Positions 26,529 to 36,216 of a DNA stretch of 64,000 nucleotides are shown here, piece by piece. The notes below the pieces were generated by a model that saw only the letters and a program-made list of their open reading frames with translations, was not told where the DNA came from and searched no databases. The position numbers and the translations under genes were made by a program. This stretch comes from Synechocystis sp. PCC 6714. GTDB lineage: Bacteria > Cyanobacteriota > Cyanobacteriia > Cyanobacteriales > Microcystaceae. Position 1 is the first letter of the stretch, and each line of letters starts with the position of its first letter. Location: positions 3,286,001 to 3,350,000 of the forward strand of contig NZ_CP007542.1 of the NCBI RefSeq assembly GCF_000478825.2, given 5' to 3'.

Positions 26529-27267
26529 GGTTTAATTGCTCCTTTTGTTGAGAAGTGGACAAAGCAGGGGGCATAGGCATTCCCATGGCCTCTTGCAACT
26601 CCCGGGGGGGAGCGGAACGGGTACCCTGTTGTAAATACTTGCCGTCTAAAATCGGTGCCACCACTTTCATTTGGTGGGAAGTGCTGTAGTAACGATGGGT
26701 TTGCTGGGTGATGGCCCGTTCTTGGATAGATTCATTGGCTACCTTTTTACGCAGTTTAATAATCGCATCAAAAATGGCCTCTGGGCGGGGAGGGCAGCCG
26801 GGAATATATACATCTACGGGAATTAGCTTATCTACCCCCCGCACCGCTGTGGTGGAATCACTGCTAAACATGCCACCGGTAATTGTGCAAGCTCCCATGG
26901 CAATGACATATTTTGGTTCTGGCATTTCTTCATAAAGACGCACCAGGGCGGGGGCCATTTTCATGGTGATGGTTCCGGCGGTGATAATCAAGTCCGCCTG
27001 CCGGGGGCTAGAACGGGGCACCAAACCAAACCGGTCAAAATCAAAGCGAGAACCGATTAAAGCCGCAAACTCAATGAAGCAACAGGCGGTGCCATAGAGC
27101 AGGGGCCACAGGCTGGAAAGTTTGGCCCAGTTGTAGAGGTCATCCACCGTAGTTAGGATGACGTTCTCGGAAAGGTCTTGGGTAACTTGGCTACGGCTGG
27201 CCGGGTTGAGAATTTTCGCCGTGGCGGCCCGTTCCAGATCAATGGGATTAGCAGGGTTGGGACTCAT
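26521..27267 (-). CDS. ndhK: NAD(P)H-quinone oxidoreductase subunit K
   Basis: 248 residues. NdhK (PSST/NuoB homologue) carries the N2-type [4Fe-4S] cluster. The cluster cysteines are visible in [42 protein letters not shown] and [14 protein letters not shown]. The C-terminal ~35 residues are Pro/Gln-rich, typical for cyanobacteria. It starts 92 bp after ndhC and overlaps ndhJ. Confidence 0.97.
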   Translation of the reverse strand: MSPNPANPIDLERAATAKILNPASRSQVTQDLSENVILTTVDDLYNWAKLSSLWPLLYGTACCFIEFAALIGSRFDFDRFGLVPRSSPRQADLIITAGTITMKMAPALVRLYEEMPEPKYVIAMGACTITGGMFSSDSTTAVRGVDKLIPVDVYIPGCPPRPEAIFDAIIKLRKKVANESIQERAITQQTHRYYSTSHQMKVVAPILDGKYLQQGTRSAPPRELQEAMGMPMPPALSTSQQKEQLNRG

Positions 27268-27359
27268 AGGAAATAGGAGAAGACAACAGGGGGGTCAGGC
27301 AAGGCTGGACAAAACAGTGGTCAAGATTGAGTCAAAATTGGGCAATACTTCTGAATATC

Positions 27360-27722
27360 CTAGGACCATTCCAAAGCTCCCTTGCGCCAGGCGTAGACCA
27401 ATGCAACCACCAAAATAGCGATGAAAATCAGAGCTTCTACAAAGGCTAACAGGCCCAATTGATTAAAGGCAACGGCCCAGGGATAAAGAAACACCGTCTC
27501 CACATCGAAGACTACAAATACCAGGGCGAACATGTAATAGCGGATATTGAATTGGATCCAGGCCCCACCAATAGGCTCCATGCCGGATTCGTAGGTAGTT
27601 TGCCGCTCTGGCCCCCCATTCCTGGGACGGAGGAGTTTGGACGCAGTCAGGGCCAACACTGGTACCAGGGAGCAGATAAAGAGAAAGCCGAGAAAATATT
27701 CGTAACCGGTTAAAACAAACAC
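27360..27722 (-). CDS. ndhC: NAD(P)H-quinone oxidoreductase subunit 3
   Basis: 120 residues with the GTG start at 27722 (product begins [10 protein letters not shown]), preceded by GAGGAGA; this gives the usual NdhC length, while an upstream in-frame extension to 27785 looks non-coding. Three membrane helices and the conserved loop [16 protein letters not shown] plus [12 protein letters not shown] identify it. NdhC lies near the quinone site of NDH-1. First gene of the ndhCKJ operon. Confidence 0.96.
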   Translation of the reverse strand: MFVLTGYEYFLGFLFICSLVPVLALTASKLLRPRNGGPERQTTYESGMEPIGGAWIQFNIRYYMFALVFVVFDVETVFLYPWAVAFNQLGLLAFVEALIFIAILVVALVYAWRKGALEWS

Positions 27723-28041
27723 AGGGCCAATGGTCTCCTCACGGCGAATGGTGGGCAGGGGGTATTCCCAGGTATATTTCACCACAAATGGTCATGCCTG
27801 GGTCAAGCTTACCGGACTTGTTGAATTTGTTGGCGATCGCCTGGGGGGCATCTTGCTAATTTTCCTGATTATAGGACTCTGACTAGGACAGACCAAGGCC
27901 TGAACTATACGTTTAACCTATACCTACCAATTGTTTCGACAATAATTGCAATTCTGAGCTGATCGGGATTTCAGTGCCCGCTGTTTTGTAGAATGGAACC
28001 TTGGGCCATGGCCCCCCATGATTTTTTGTTATCCCTTTACT

Positions 28042-29166
28042 ATGCCTCCATCCGCCCCAAATTCGACAGTGTTGCCCAGTGCCGCCCCCGTCTGTCCCCA
28101 GAGTTCGGCCTGTCGTTGGCGTGGATTGATTGAAACCTATCGTCCCTATCTGCCGGTTTCTGACCAAACTCCGGTGGTAACTCTGCTAGAAGGCAATACT
28201 CCCCTAATTCCCGCCCCGGCGATCGCCAGCAGAATTGGCAAAAACGTGCGGGTGTTTGTTAAATATGACGGTCTCAATCCCACCGGTAGTTTTAAGGATC
28301 GGGGAATGACCATGGCCATTTCCAAGGCGAAGGAAGAGGGGGCGAAGGCGGTAATTTGTGCTAGTACGGGCAACACATCAGCGGCGGCAGCGGCCTATGC
28401 CAGAAGGGCTGGTTTGCGGGCATTTGTTATTATCCCCGATGGCTATGTAGCTTTAGGAAAACTAGGTCAGGCTTTGATCTATGGTGCGGAAGTAATTGCC
28501 ATTGACGGTAATTTTGATGATGCTTTGACCACGGTGCGGCAGTTGTCGGAACATTACCCCGTTACCCTGGTTAATTCCGTTAATCCCTACCGTTTGGAAG
28601 GGCAAAAAACCGCCGCCTTTGAAATTGTTGACGTGTTGGGACAGGCCCCCGATTGGCTTTGCATCCCCGTGGGCAATGCCGGTAACATCACCGCCTACTG
28701 GATGGGCTTCTGTCAATACAAAGAACTGGGCAAAGGCGATCGCCTCCCCCGGATGATGGGCTTCCAAGCCGCTGGATCGGCCCCTTTTATTCAAGGGCAA
28801 CCCATTAGTCATCCCGAAACCCTAGCCACCGCCATTCGCATTGGCAATCCTGCTAACTGGGATAAAGCCTGGGCTGCTTCTAGGGAAAGTAATGGGGAAT
28901 TCCACCCCGTCACCGACGCGGAAATTTTGGAGGCTTACCGAATTCTCGCTGCTGAAGAAGGGGTTTTCTGTGAACCCGCCAGTGCCGCTTCCGTGGCTGG
29001 TTTGTTGAAGCGTAAAGACCAAGTACCCGCTGGAGCTACGGTGGTTTGTGTACTGACCGGCAATGGTTTGAAAGACCCTGACTGTGCTGTGCAAAATAGC
29101 GGCAATCAAGTTAAAGCGGGATTGAAACCAGATTTGGAAATTGTTGCCAAAGCGATGGGTTTTTAA
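28042..29166 (+). CDS. thrC: threonine synthase
   Basis: 374 residues from the ATG at 28042; an in-frame ATG at 28018 would add 8 residues. This PLP enzyme converts O-phosphohomoserine to threonine. The PLP lysine is in [14 protein letters not shown], preceded by [25 protein letters not shown] and [16 protein letters not shown] bind the cofactor phosphate. ThrC of the short type. Divergent from ndhC, with about 320 bp between. That gap (27723-28041) holds a HIP1 site and presumably both promoters. Confidence 0.95.
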   Translation: MPPSAPNSTVLPSAAPVCPQSSACRWRGLIETYRPYLPVSDQTPVVTLLEGNTPLIPAPAIASRIGKNVRVFVKYDGLNPTGSFKDRGMTMAISKAKEEGAKAVICASTGNTSAAAAAYARRAGLRAFVIIPDGYVALGKLGQALIYGAEVIAIDGNFDDALTTVRQLSEHYPVTLVNSVNPYRLEGQKTAAFEIVDVLGQAPDWLCIPVGNAGNITAYWMGFCQYKELGKGDRLPRMMGFQAAGSAPFIQGQPISHPETLATAIRIGNPANWDKAWAASRESNGEFHPVTDAEILEAYRILAAEEGVFCEPASAASVAGLLKRKDQVPAGATVVCVLTGNGLKDPDCAVQNSGNQVKAGLKPDLEIVAKAMGF

Positions 29167-29198
29167 CTGCAATTTCCACCATTTTCCCCTCCATTAAT

Positions 29199-29254
29199 TA
29201 TAGTCAATCAAAGTAAAATTGAGACAGCTAAGGCCTTTACCAAAGATGCTTTTA
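29199..29254. repeat. palindromic repeat, copy 2
   Basis: 56 bp, 49 identical to 18471-18526; the centre keeps CTTT-ACC-AAAG. It sits between the convergent ends of thrC and tilS, and its last three bases form the tilS stop codon. The right half present in copy 1 is missing here. Confidence 0.7.
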
Positions 29255-30253
29255 TTTTTCCCCATTAATATAATGTAAAAAATCCCCTTCTACCCTAATT
29301 ATTCCTTGACTTGGTAGGGAAGAAGTTTGGGAGCCATTGGGGGCATTAATTAAAGCTACTATCTGTTCGATCTGTTCAAAATTAGGGGCTTGGGTTTGGC
29401 AAGATTGTAAAAAGCAGCGGATGATGCGACGCTGTAAAGCTAGGGGCTGTTGACTGAGGCGACGGCGATCTAAGCTTTTTTGATCAGATTGGATGAGGGT
29501 TTGATAAATTTCTCCAGTAATCTGCTCTAAATAAGCCACTTCTGCCGTTAATAATTCCACCGTTTGGGCTAATTTTTTTTCCACCTGGGGATTGAAATGT
29601 TTCCGTAAATACGGAATCAGTTCCCCCCGGATGCGGTTGCGGCGATAGGCTAATTTTTCGTTGAGCACATCTGCCCATATCGATAATTTTTGTTGCTGGC
29701 AAAAATCCCCAGTTTCTTGGCGGCTAATGTCTAAGAGAGGACGGACTAATCTAATCTTAAAATTCTCTTTTTTGGCAACATCTAAGTCGGCCAACTCCCT
29801 TATCCAGCCCATGGACTGCAAACCGTCACTACCACTGCCCCGCACTAAGTTGAACAGCAATGTTTCCGCCCGATCACTCTGGGTATGTCCTGTCATCACC
29901 ACCGGAAAATTTTCTGCCCTGGCGATCGCCGTCAGGGCCTGGTAACGCCAATGGCGGGCCGCCGCTTCAGTTTGGGGTAAATCCTGGGCATCCCGTTGGA
30001 AGTAGGGTAATTTATAACCCTGGGCTAGGCGCTGTACATGGTCGGCAATACCTTCGTCGGTGGGCCAATGGTGGTCACAGTGGGCTACGGCCAAATGCCA
30101 CTGCCATTGTTTGGTTAAATCATTAAGTAGATGCAGTAAACAGAGGGAGTCTTGTCCCCCCGATACTGCTACTAAGATGCGACTTGCTTTTAGTTCGGGA
30201 AATCGCCGTTGCAAGCATTGATGAAGCCGACTGTGCAGTAATGTCCAAACCAT
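29252..30253 (-). CDS. tilS: tRNA(Ile)-lysidine synthase
   Basis: 333 residues. TilS converts the wobble C34 of tRNA-Ile(CAU) to lysidine, changing both codon reading and charging. The PP-loop ATPase motif VAVSGGQDSLCLLHLL is at ~27-42. HCDHHWPTDEG, GHTQSDRAETLLFNLVRGSGSDGL and YRRNRIRGELIPYLRK are typical of the family. It has the short form of the C-terminal domain. Convergent with thrC; the stop codon lies in the repeat at 29199-29254. Confidence 0.94.
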   Translation of the reverse strand: MVWTLLHSRLHQCLQRRFPELKASRILVAVSGGQDSLCLLHLLNDLTKQWQWHLAVAHCDHHWPTDEGIADHVQRLAQGYKLPYFQRDAQDLPQTEAAARHWRYQALTAIARAENFPVVMTGHTQSDRAETLLFNLVRGSGSDGLQSMGWIRELADLDVAKKENFKIRLVRPLLDISRQETGDFCQQQKLSIWADVLNEKLAYRRNRIRGELIPYLRKHFNPQVEKKLAQTVELLTAEVAYLEQITGEIYQTLIQSDQKSLDRRRLSQQPLALQRRIIRCFLQSCQTQAPNFEQIEQIVALINAPNGSQTSSLPSQGIIRVEGDFLHYINGEK

Positions 30254-30302
30254 CTATTTTGTCTTTTACTTCTTTTTCTTTTACTTCAACTTTCCCAGGG
30301 TA

Positions 30303-31055
30303 ATGCCAAATAATAACCCCAGAGCTAATACGTTACTGAGTAGTCCCTTTATTCGTCGTTGTAGTGATGGTTTTTTTAACTTTGTTGGCAATTTACTCAC
30401 CCCAAGTTGGGACAGTCGACTGTTGGGGATCAGACAGTTGGACATCCGAACGATTATTGACATTGGGGCCAACAAGGGGCAATTTGCCCGAAAAATGCGC
30501 CGTTACTTCCCCCAAGCCCAAATTTTTGCCTTTGAACCATTGCCTCTGCCCTATCAACAACTCCAACAATGGGGCGATCGCCAGAAAAATTCTGTCCACA
30601 CTTTTAATTTGGCCCTCGGCGATCGGATGGATCAGCTAGAAATTAACAGCCATGTGCTCTTTACCGCTTCTTCATCCCTTTTGCCAACAACGGAGCTTTG
30701 CGAAAATTTGTATCCCATGGTGCGGGAACAGGAAAAAGTTGTCGTCCGCCAATCAACCCTTGATGGGGAAATGGAACGATTCGAAGGAAAATTATTGCTG
30801 GAATTATTAGTCAAAATCGACGTACAGGGTTACGAAGACCGAGTAATTCGGGGTGGGGAAAAAGTACTAGGACAAGCCAAGGCTTGTATTTTGGAAATTT
30901 CCCTCGATGGACTCTATGAGGGGCAATGTCAATTCCGGGATATTTTTCCCCTATTGGACAATCTCGGACTGCGCTATGCTGGCAATCTGGATCAAGTGGT
31001 CGCCGCCGATGGCCATGTGCGTTATCTCAATGCTCTTTTCTTACGTCCCGATTAA
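30303..31055 (+). CDS. FkbM-family methyltransferase (copy 1)
   Basis: 250 residues. The SAM-binding motif IIDIGANKGQFARKMRRYFP is at ~51-70, followed by AQIFAFEPLP, and the later block LLVKIDVQGYEDRVIRGGEKVL is the FkbM signature. FkbM-type enzymes O-methylate sugars, polyketides or glycolipids; the acceptor here is unknown. It lies 17 bp before a second, dissimilar FkbM protein, so the two probably form an operon. Nearby surface-polysaccharide genes suggest glycan methylation. Confidence 0.88.
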   Translation: MPNNNPRANTLLSSPFIRRCSDGFFNFVGNLLTPSWDSRLLGIRQLDIRTIIDIGANKGQFARKMRRYFPQAQIFAFEPLPLPYQQLQQWGDRQKNSVHTFNLALGDRMDQLEINSHVLFTASSSLLPTTELCENLYPMVREQEKVVVRQSTLDGEMERFEGKLLLELLVKIDVQGYEDRVIRGGEKVLGQAKACILEISLDGLYEGQCQFRDIFPLLDNLGLRYAGNLDQVVAADGHVRYLNALFLRPD

Positions 31056-31072
31056 CATTTTTTTACCTTTCT

Positions 31073-31897
31073 ATGCGTGTTGAACCCTGTTGCCAAGCTC
31101 TCTTAGCCCAGCTTTTACCGGAAGTTGATCCCCAGCGCCAGGGAGTTTGCATTGATGTGGGGGTGGGTACTTTTGCCTTTTATTGCCAAATTTTTGCTGA
31201 ATTGAATTTTAAGAGTTTGGCGATCGAGCCTTTACCAGTCAAGGCGTTAAAAAAGTTGGCGGAACATCCCACGTTAACTCTCTTACCAGTTTGTTTATCC
31301 GATCAAGATGGGGAGCAAACCCTATATGTGGGCAAATTCGCCGGCATTTTTAATAGTAATTTTAGTTCCCTTTCCCCCCAATGGTTTGGCGCCTCTGGCC
31401 ACGCTCGGCAGGCCAAAACCGTCACCTTGCAAACATTAATATACCAACAGCAAATTGAGCAAATCACCTGTCTAAAACTAGATATTGAAGGTTGGGAATG
31501 GGCTGTAATTAAACAGCTAGAAAATATAGAATCCCATTTACTTCCTGCGGTGGTAATGTTTGAATACGGGGGGGGAGTCAACCGAGGAAAAAATCAAAAG
31601 GGTTGGGCCCCAGAATTTTTTGAAAATACATTAAATATTCTTAAATTATTAAAAACTCTTGGTTACGGCTCCGGAGTTTTATTGGATTTTGCCCCGGATT
31701 GCCAAGAAATAACCTTTGATTTACATCAACTGGAAATATCCAAGTTGGATAAACTTTTTCCCCCTGAAAGTGTTTACGGCAACATTATCTTGTTTAGAGA
31801 CTATCAACCGAGTGCAAGCCAGCTATCCCAGCTTTGTAAACCCTATTATCGAGTTAACTTGCTGGAACGGCTGGTCAACACCCTAGTCTCACGTTAG
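31073..31897 (+). CDS. FkbM-family methyltransferase (copy 2)
   Basis: 274 residues from the ATG at 31073. The frame is open further upstream to 30926, but that part overlaps copy 1 and looks non-coding. The SAM motif is CIDVGVGTFAFYCQIF, then FKSLAIEPLPVKALKKL. The FkbM block is TCLKLDIEGWEWAVIKQLENI. The middle and C-terminus differ strongly from copy 1, so this is a distant paralogue rather than a recent duplication. It ends 8 bp from the convergent pilQ stop. Confidence 0.85.
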   Translation: MRVEPCCQALLAQLLPEVDPQRQGVCIDVGVGTFAFYCQIFAELNFKSLAIEPLPVKALKKLAEHPTLTLLPVCLSDQDGEQTLYVGKFAGIFNSNFSSLSPQWFGASGHARQAKTVTLQTLIYQQQIEQITCLKLDIEGWEWAVIKQLENIESHLLPAVVMFEYGGGVNRGKNQKGWAPEFFENTLNILKLLKTLGYGSGVLLDFAPDCQEITFDLHQLEISKLDKLFPPESVYGNIILFRDYQPSASQLSQLCKPYYRVNLLERLVNTLVSR

Positions 31898-31905
31898 CAA
31901 TTCAA

Positions 31906-34263
31906 TTATGGCTGAGCCTGAACTGGGAATCCTTTTTGCCGCAGGAATTCCGCCGTCGCCGCATCGGGATTATAGCGGAAGCCGAATTGAGCCTCCGTAC
32001 CATCAGGAATAATTTTGGGAGTCATGAGAATAATAACTTCCGAACGGTCTGTAGTGTCTGTGGACTGCCTAAACAATGCCCCAATCACTGGTAAATCCCC
32101 CAGAATTGGAACTTTACTTGTGGTAGAACGTTGAAGTTCCGAAATAATGCCGGACAGGATAAACGTCTGATCATCCCTCAGCCGAACTACACCGGAAGTA
32201 AGTTCTCTTTTGTTTATCAGTGTTATTTCGTTGACGGCACCGGCACCGCTGTCAAATCGTTCTGTGCCAGCAGGAGATGCAACGATGGGGTTAACCCGCA
32301 AAGTAATAAAGCCATTGTCATCAATTCGATCAACTATGACATTTAGTGTCAGCCCAACATCTTCGAGAACTGGTGTGATAGTCCTGACTGCTGTATCTCC
32401 CTGGGTATCAACTTGCGTGTCAACACTGGCAATAACAGATTCTGTTAACTTAACTTGAGCGGCCTCACCCTCCTGAACAATTAAAGTTGGATCGGTGAGA
32501 ATTTTAGCATTGCCACTACGTATCTGAGCGTCAATTTGTGCCTGAAATTTTTTAGGATATTGATAAAAAGATGGCAAGCCAAACTCGGGATAAGTGACTG
32601 TTAAAACTCCCTCTTCATCAACTTCTGCAATTGGAAATTCGGTAACCCCAGTGAATAGTGGATTATTGGAAATAGCTCCCGATCCTGATGTAAAGAAATT
32701 AAGAGGAATTGTTCCTGTACCAAGGGGAGTCTCAATATTGGTTAGTCTACTAAGGTCAAAGAAAACATCTTCACCGGGAGCATTAAAAAATGGATTGACG
32801 ATGGCAGGGGGGTTAGTAACTCGCCCTAAACTATTGTTAATGTCAATTTCCTGAACTGGAGCCGTGTCACCAAAACGCATTATTCCCCTGCCACTGTCTT
32901 GGACAAAGAAACTATCTCCTATGCCAAAGGAAAAACTGCTGTCATAATCCTGGATGTTATTCAGATTTATATCAATAATTTTGACGTTAACTGCCACTTG
33001 ACGACGGCGGGCATCCATTTGCGTGATCATGGAGCTAGCTAACTCCACATTGCGGGGTTCCCCCACCAAAGTCACAGTGTTTAGACGAGGGTCAGTACTA
33101 ACAACTAATCCTTCCAGAATTAACACTGAAGAATCGTTGGCGGGTTTTTGCACTGTCAGTGGTACCAATGTGGGCGGTTGTTTAATTACCCTTGGGGGAG
33201 CATTTTCTGCGAGTTGGACATCCTCCTGTCCTTCAAACAAAATGTTAACTTCTGCACCCTGGGAAGCCAAAGTACTCGCTACGGACTCAGCACTGGCCTG
33301 GTTCAGTCTAATGGTGCGGGTGATGATGTTCCTGGCGGAAGGCAACAAACTGGCTCCGGCAAAGATGGTATTGCCCCGACGACTGGCCTTTAAACCTGAT
33401 GCCATTAGAACGTAGTTAAAGACGTCCTGAACACTTTCATTTTGAATATCCAACGTAATCGTCGACTGAGCTTGGGGAGCCGCCACTTGACCACCGGGAG
33501 GTGTACCTGGAGTGGCTGTGCCCTCAGAATTCTGATTATCCGTGAAAATTAGATTCATGCCAGCATAGCGGGTCAAGACGGCTAGCACCTCCCTGGCAGG
33601 GGCCTCCCGCAACACTAAACTCGGTACGTTAACTTGACCTCTTTGCCCAAGATCAATCATGTCGAAGGACGCATTAATATTGGAAATAGCCAAATCCCCC
33701 ACCGGTGGAGGCACTGCGCGGGAACGTACTGGAGCCACAGGCACAGCGGGGGACAGAATGCTGGGATTACCGACTCTAGGGCCAGCTTGGGGAGCACCAC
33801 CCTGTTGCTGAATAATGATTTCCGGATTGGGAAACATTACTTGCCCACTGCCCGCTGGGGGGGGAGGCATGGGACGACTAGGGGGAGCCATCTGAGCAAC
33901 ACTGGTCTGGTCTGGTTCTGGAAAGTTTAATGTTAAAGGCTCGGATAGGGCTTCCAACTCCTGCACTAGCAACCCAAGCTCAGTTAACCTTTTCTCCGGC
34001 TTAGCGAGGGATTTTGCCCGGGTCAACTCCAGTGGTGGCGACCAGGAATCAATTTTGCTTGGTTCCTTAAGGGATTTTTCTAAACTTTTCTCCCAGCTCT
34101 CCCAATCTTGAGCGGAGTTCGCGGCAATATCTTTGGCGATCGCCGTTTCTGAACCGTGGCCAAATGTGTCCGACTGGGGGAGGTTTTCCGCTTGAGCCGG
34201 TGCTAGGGCCACCAAACAACAGGCAACTATCTCCGTCGTTAACCAAAACCGAAAATTTTTCAC
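31906..34263 (-). CDS. pilQ: type IV pilus secretin PilQ
   Basis: 785 residues from a GTG at 34263, chosen because GAGGAG lies 7 bases upstream; a TTG at 34296 is less likely. PilQ forms the outer-membrane secretin pore for type IV pili. There is a signal peptide (~1-26, ending APAQA), a Pro-rich region, secretin_N/STN-type domains (VLTRYAGMNLIFTDN; VQDVFNYVLMASGL), and the C-terminal secretin domain (TLIVQEGEAAQVKLTESV ... KVPILGDLPVIGALFRQ). Last gene of the leftward pilM-N-O-Q operon; required for motility and DNA uptake in Synechocystis. Confidence 0.93.
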   Translation of the reverse strand: MKNFRFWLTTEIVACCLVALAPAQAENLPQSDTFGHGSETAIAKDIAANSAQDWESWEKSLEKSLKEPSKIDSWSPPLELTRAKSLAKPEKRLTELGLLVQELEALSEPLTLNFPEPDQTSVAQMAPPSRPMPPPPAGSGQVMFPNPEIIIQQQGGAPQAGPRVGNPSILSPAVPVAPVRSRAVPPPVGDLAISNINASFDMIDLGQRGQVNVPSLVLREAPAREVLAVLTRYAGMNLIFTDNQNSEGTATPGTPPGGQVAAPQAQSTITLDIQNESVQDVFNYVLMASGLKASRRGNTIFAGASLLPSARNIITRTIRLNQASAESVASTLASQGAEVNILFEGQEDVQLAENAPPRVIKQPPTLVPLTVQKPANDSSVLILEGLVVSTDPRLNTVTLVGEPRNVELASSMITQMDARRRQVAVNVKIIDINLNNIQDYDSSFSFGIGDSFFVQDSGRGIMRFGDTAPVQEIDINNSLGRVTNPPAIVNPFFNAPGEDVFFDLSRLTNIETPLGTGTIPLNFFTSGSGAISNNPLFTGVTEFPIAEVDEEGVLTVTYPEFGLPSFYQYPKKFQAQIDAQIRSGNAKILTDPTLIVQEGEAAQVKLTESVIASVDTQVDTQGDTAVRTITPVLEDVGLTLNVIVDRIDDNGFITLRVNPIVASPAGTERFDSGAGAVNEITLINKRELTSGVVRLRDDQTFILSGIISELQRSTTSKVPILGDLPVIGALFRQSTDTTDRSEVIILMTPKIIPDGTEAQFGFRYNPDAATAEFLRQKGFPVQAQP

Positions 34264-34359
34264 AGAATTGCTCCTCACACACCAAATTAAAATCAATTAT
34301 TGAATAATTATTCAAAAATCGTAAGACCGTTAGCGATAATTTATCAGCAAAACCGCCCA

Positions 34360-35202
34360 TTAAGGGGCCGGAGGCGCTTCCCCTTCCGCAGGGGGCTGTC
34401 CTTCTGCGGGAGGCTGTCCTTCCGCCGGTTGTCCCTCCTGACCAGGGGGCGGGGGCGGGGGAGTCAAGGCCGCGATTTCCTCGGGAGTCAAGGGCATAAG
34501 GACCTCCAACGTCAGGTCTGTGGTCAGAGTATCCGGAGCATCAGTTCGTACCTGCACCGTGTTTCCATCCCTCACCACATTGACGGGAAACTCCGCATTG
34601 ACCAGGCTAGTTCGTAAATTTTTCATCAAAATCAATGGTTGTAGCCTTTCAATGTCCCGAATTACCCCCAAAGTATCCCTAAAGCTACCGGCCATAGAAA
34701 TGGTGTAGGTTTGGCGTTTAAGCTGGTTATTGACATTGGCTCCCAAACTATCATCGGAGATCACCGCTGGTTCCCCCTGGGGCAAAAAACTTAATAACTT
34801 CATGTTTCTGTTAACAAACAAAGTATTGAAGTTATATAGGATTGTATTCAAATCCTCACTATTGGCATAGAGTTCTAGCACCGTTGCCTTCCTTTGCTGT
34901 GCTTCCTGCAACTGGACCTCTGCATTGGCCAACCGGCGCATCAGGATTTCTGGGGATTGTTGGTCTACCTGGGCCTGCTTACCCTGTTCGTCCTGTTTGA
35001 GTTGCTGATACTCCCCTAAAGCCGGAAGCAAAAAATTGAGCACAACATAGACCATGGCCAATAAACCAAGAATTCCTAGGCTGATGCCGCTCACCTGGGG
35101 AGTGAATGTGATACCAAATGCCGTTGGATAATTGCCCCCCGCATCAAATTCCTCATCAATAATCGTTGTGGTTGACGAATACTCTTCGCTGTAGCTAGTC
35201 AT
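34360..35202 (-). CDS. pilO: type IV pilus inner-membrane alignment protein PilO
   Basis: 280 residues. One membrane helix (~40-62, SLGILGLLAMVYVVLNFLLPAL) is followed by a coiled coil (~65-110, EYQQLKQDEQGKQAQVDQQ) and a ferredoxin-like periplasmic domain containing YTISMAGSFRDTLGVIRDIERLQPL. The C-terminal ~35 residues are a low-complexity Pro/Glu/Gly tail with repeats of EGQPPA, unusual for PilO. It sits between pilN and pilQ and bridges the PilM/PilN platform to the secretin. Confidence 0.88.
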   Translation of the reverse strand: MTSYSEEYSSTTTIIDEEFDAGGNYPTAFGITFTPQVSGISLGILGLLAMVYVVLNFLLPALGEYQQLKQDEQGKQAQVDQQSPEILMRRLANAEVQLQEAQQRKATVLELYANSEDLNTILYNFNTLFVNRNMKLLSFLPQGEPAVISDDSLGANVNNQLKRQTYTISMAGSFRDTLGVIRDIERLQPLILMKNLRTSLVNAEFPVNVVRDGNTVQVRTDAPDTLTTDLTLEVLMPLTPEEIAALTPPPPPPGQEGQPAEGQPPAEGQPPAEGEAPPAP

Positions 35203-35253
35203 GGCACCCCTCTAAAAACAAAGTCACTGGCGATCGATCAATTAATGGTTATC

Positions 35254-36102
35254 CTAGTTGGATTGCTCCGTTGGTGTTCCTTCCCCTGGGGGTTCCACAA
35301 TTGGAGGAGGGGGAACATCGGGCACATCCGCCGGCCGATCCAAAACCCCCTTAAGCTCCAAAAACTTGAACCGAGCCACTAGCCCCGCCGCCCCATTTTT
35401 GATCAGGGCTGTAATCAAATCCTTATCTGGGGTATTGGTAATTTCCGTCTGGATGGTGTAGCTCACCCCCGCTGGAATTAGAACGGTGGAAGTGCCCTGC
35501 TCTGTCTCCGGTTCTTCTGTGCCACCGGTCTGCACCGTGGTCCCCTCCCCCGTGATGGGTAAAGCCGACGCATTGGCGGTCATCAATTGCGTTTTGCTAG
35601 CCTGCAAAAACTTGGAGCTCTGCAAGGTGAGCAGAAAGTCATTGAGGGAGCCGTAATTTCCAGCAAAACCGGAAAGGGTAACCACATTGCCTTCCTGTTG
35701 GATACTCTGTAGTTGAACTTCCTGGGGTAATTGGTTAGTGATTTCCTGAAACAAAGCTGACCAAGGCTTGATTTGACTAAAAACACTAATCAGTCCATCT
35801 GCTTCCTGGTGAGCGGCTGCCGTTTTCGCCTCCACTTCCTGAATTTTTTGCTGTTCCCCTTGCAACTGGGTCAACTCTGCTTCCAATTGCTGGATATTCG
35901 TTTGGGCAACATTTTTTTGCCAATTAACCAGCAAAATCCCCAATCCGGCCAGGGCTGGCAACAGGACCATCACCCCCGCCCCAATGTAAAGGGGCATTTG
36001 CTTTTGTAGATCGTCTCCCGTCAGGGTAATGGTGGTGGTTTGGGTGGACCGTACAACATCAGAGTTTCGGTCCTTGAGAAAGTTGACGTCTAGGCTATAC
36101 AT
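35254..36102 (-). CDS. pilN: type IV pilus assembly protein PilN
   Basis: 282 residues. It starts MYSLDVNFLKDR, the conserved PilN N-terminus that docks into PilM, then a membrane helix (~38-60) and a coiled coil (IQQLEAELTQLQGEQQKIQEVE). The periplasmic domain has VQLQSIQQEGNVVTLSGFAGNYGSLNDFL. The C-terminal part is Pro-rich. Second gene of the operon; 51 bp before pilO and 114 bp after pilM. Confidence 0.88.
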   Translation of the reverse strand: MYSLDVNFLKDRNSDVVRSTQTTTITLTGDDLQKQMPLYIGAGVMVLLPALAGLGILLVNWQKNVAQTNIQQLEAELTQLQGEQQKIQEVEAKTAAAHQEADGLISVFSQIKPWSALFQEITNQLPQEVQLQSIQQEGNVVTLSGFAGNYGSLNDFLLTLQSSKFLQASKTQLMTANASALPITGEGTTVQTGGTEEPETEQGTSTVLIPAGVSYTIQTEITNTPDKDLITALIKNGAAGLVARFKFLELKGVLDRPADVPDVPPPPIVEPPGEGTPTEQSN

Positions 36103-36216
36103 GGGAAGAATTCAATGGATTTGACTATGGCATCGTACATAGGGAGGGGGAGTAAGAAGGGTTTGAAACGTTTTCGAGGTGGAAAAACAGGAAATTTGGG
36201 GAAAATGTCTGGGGCG

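Noticed and set aside
30926..31072. N-terminal extension of the second FkbM gene
   Set aside because: It overlaps the end of the first FkbM gene in another frame and lacks family similarity; the ATG at 31073 is preferred.
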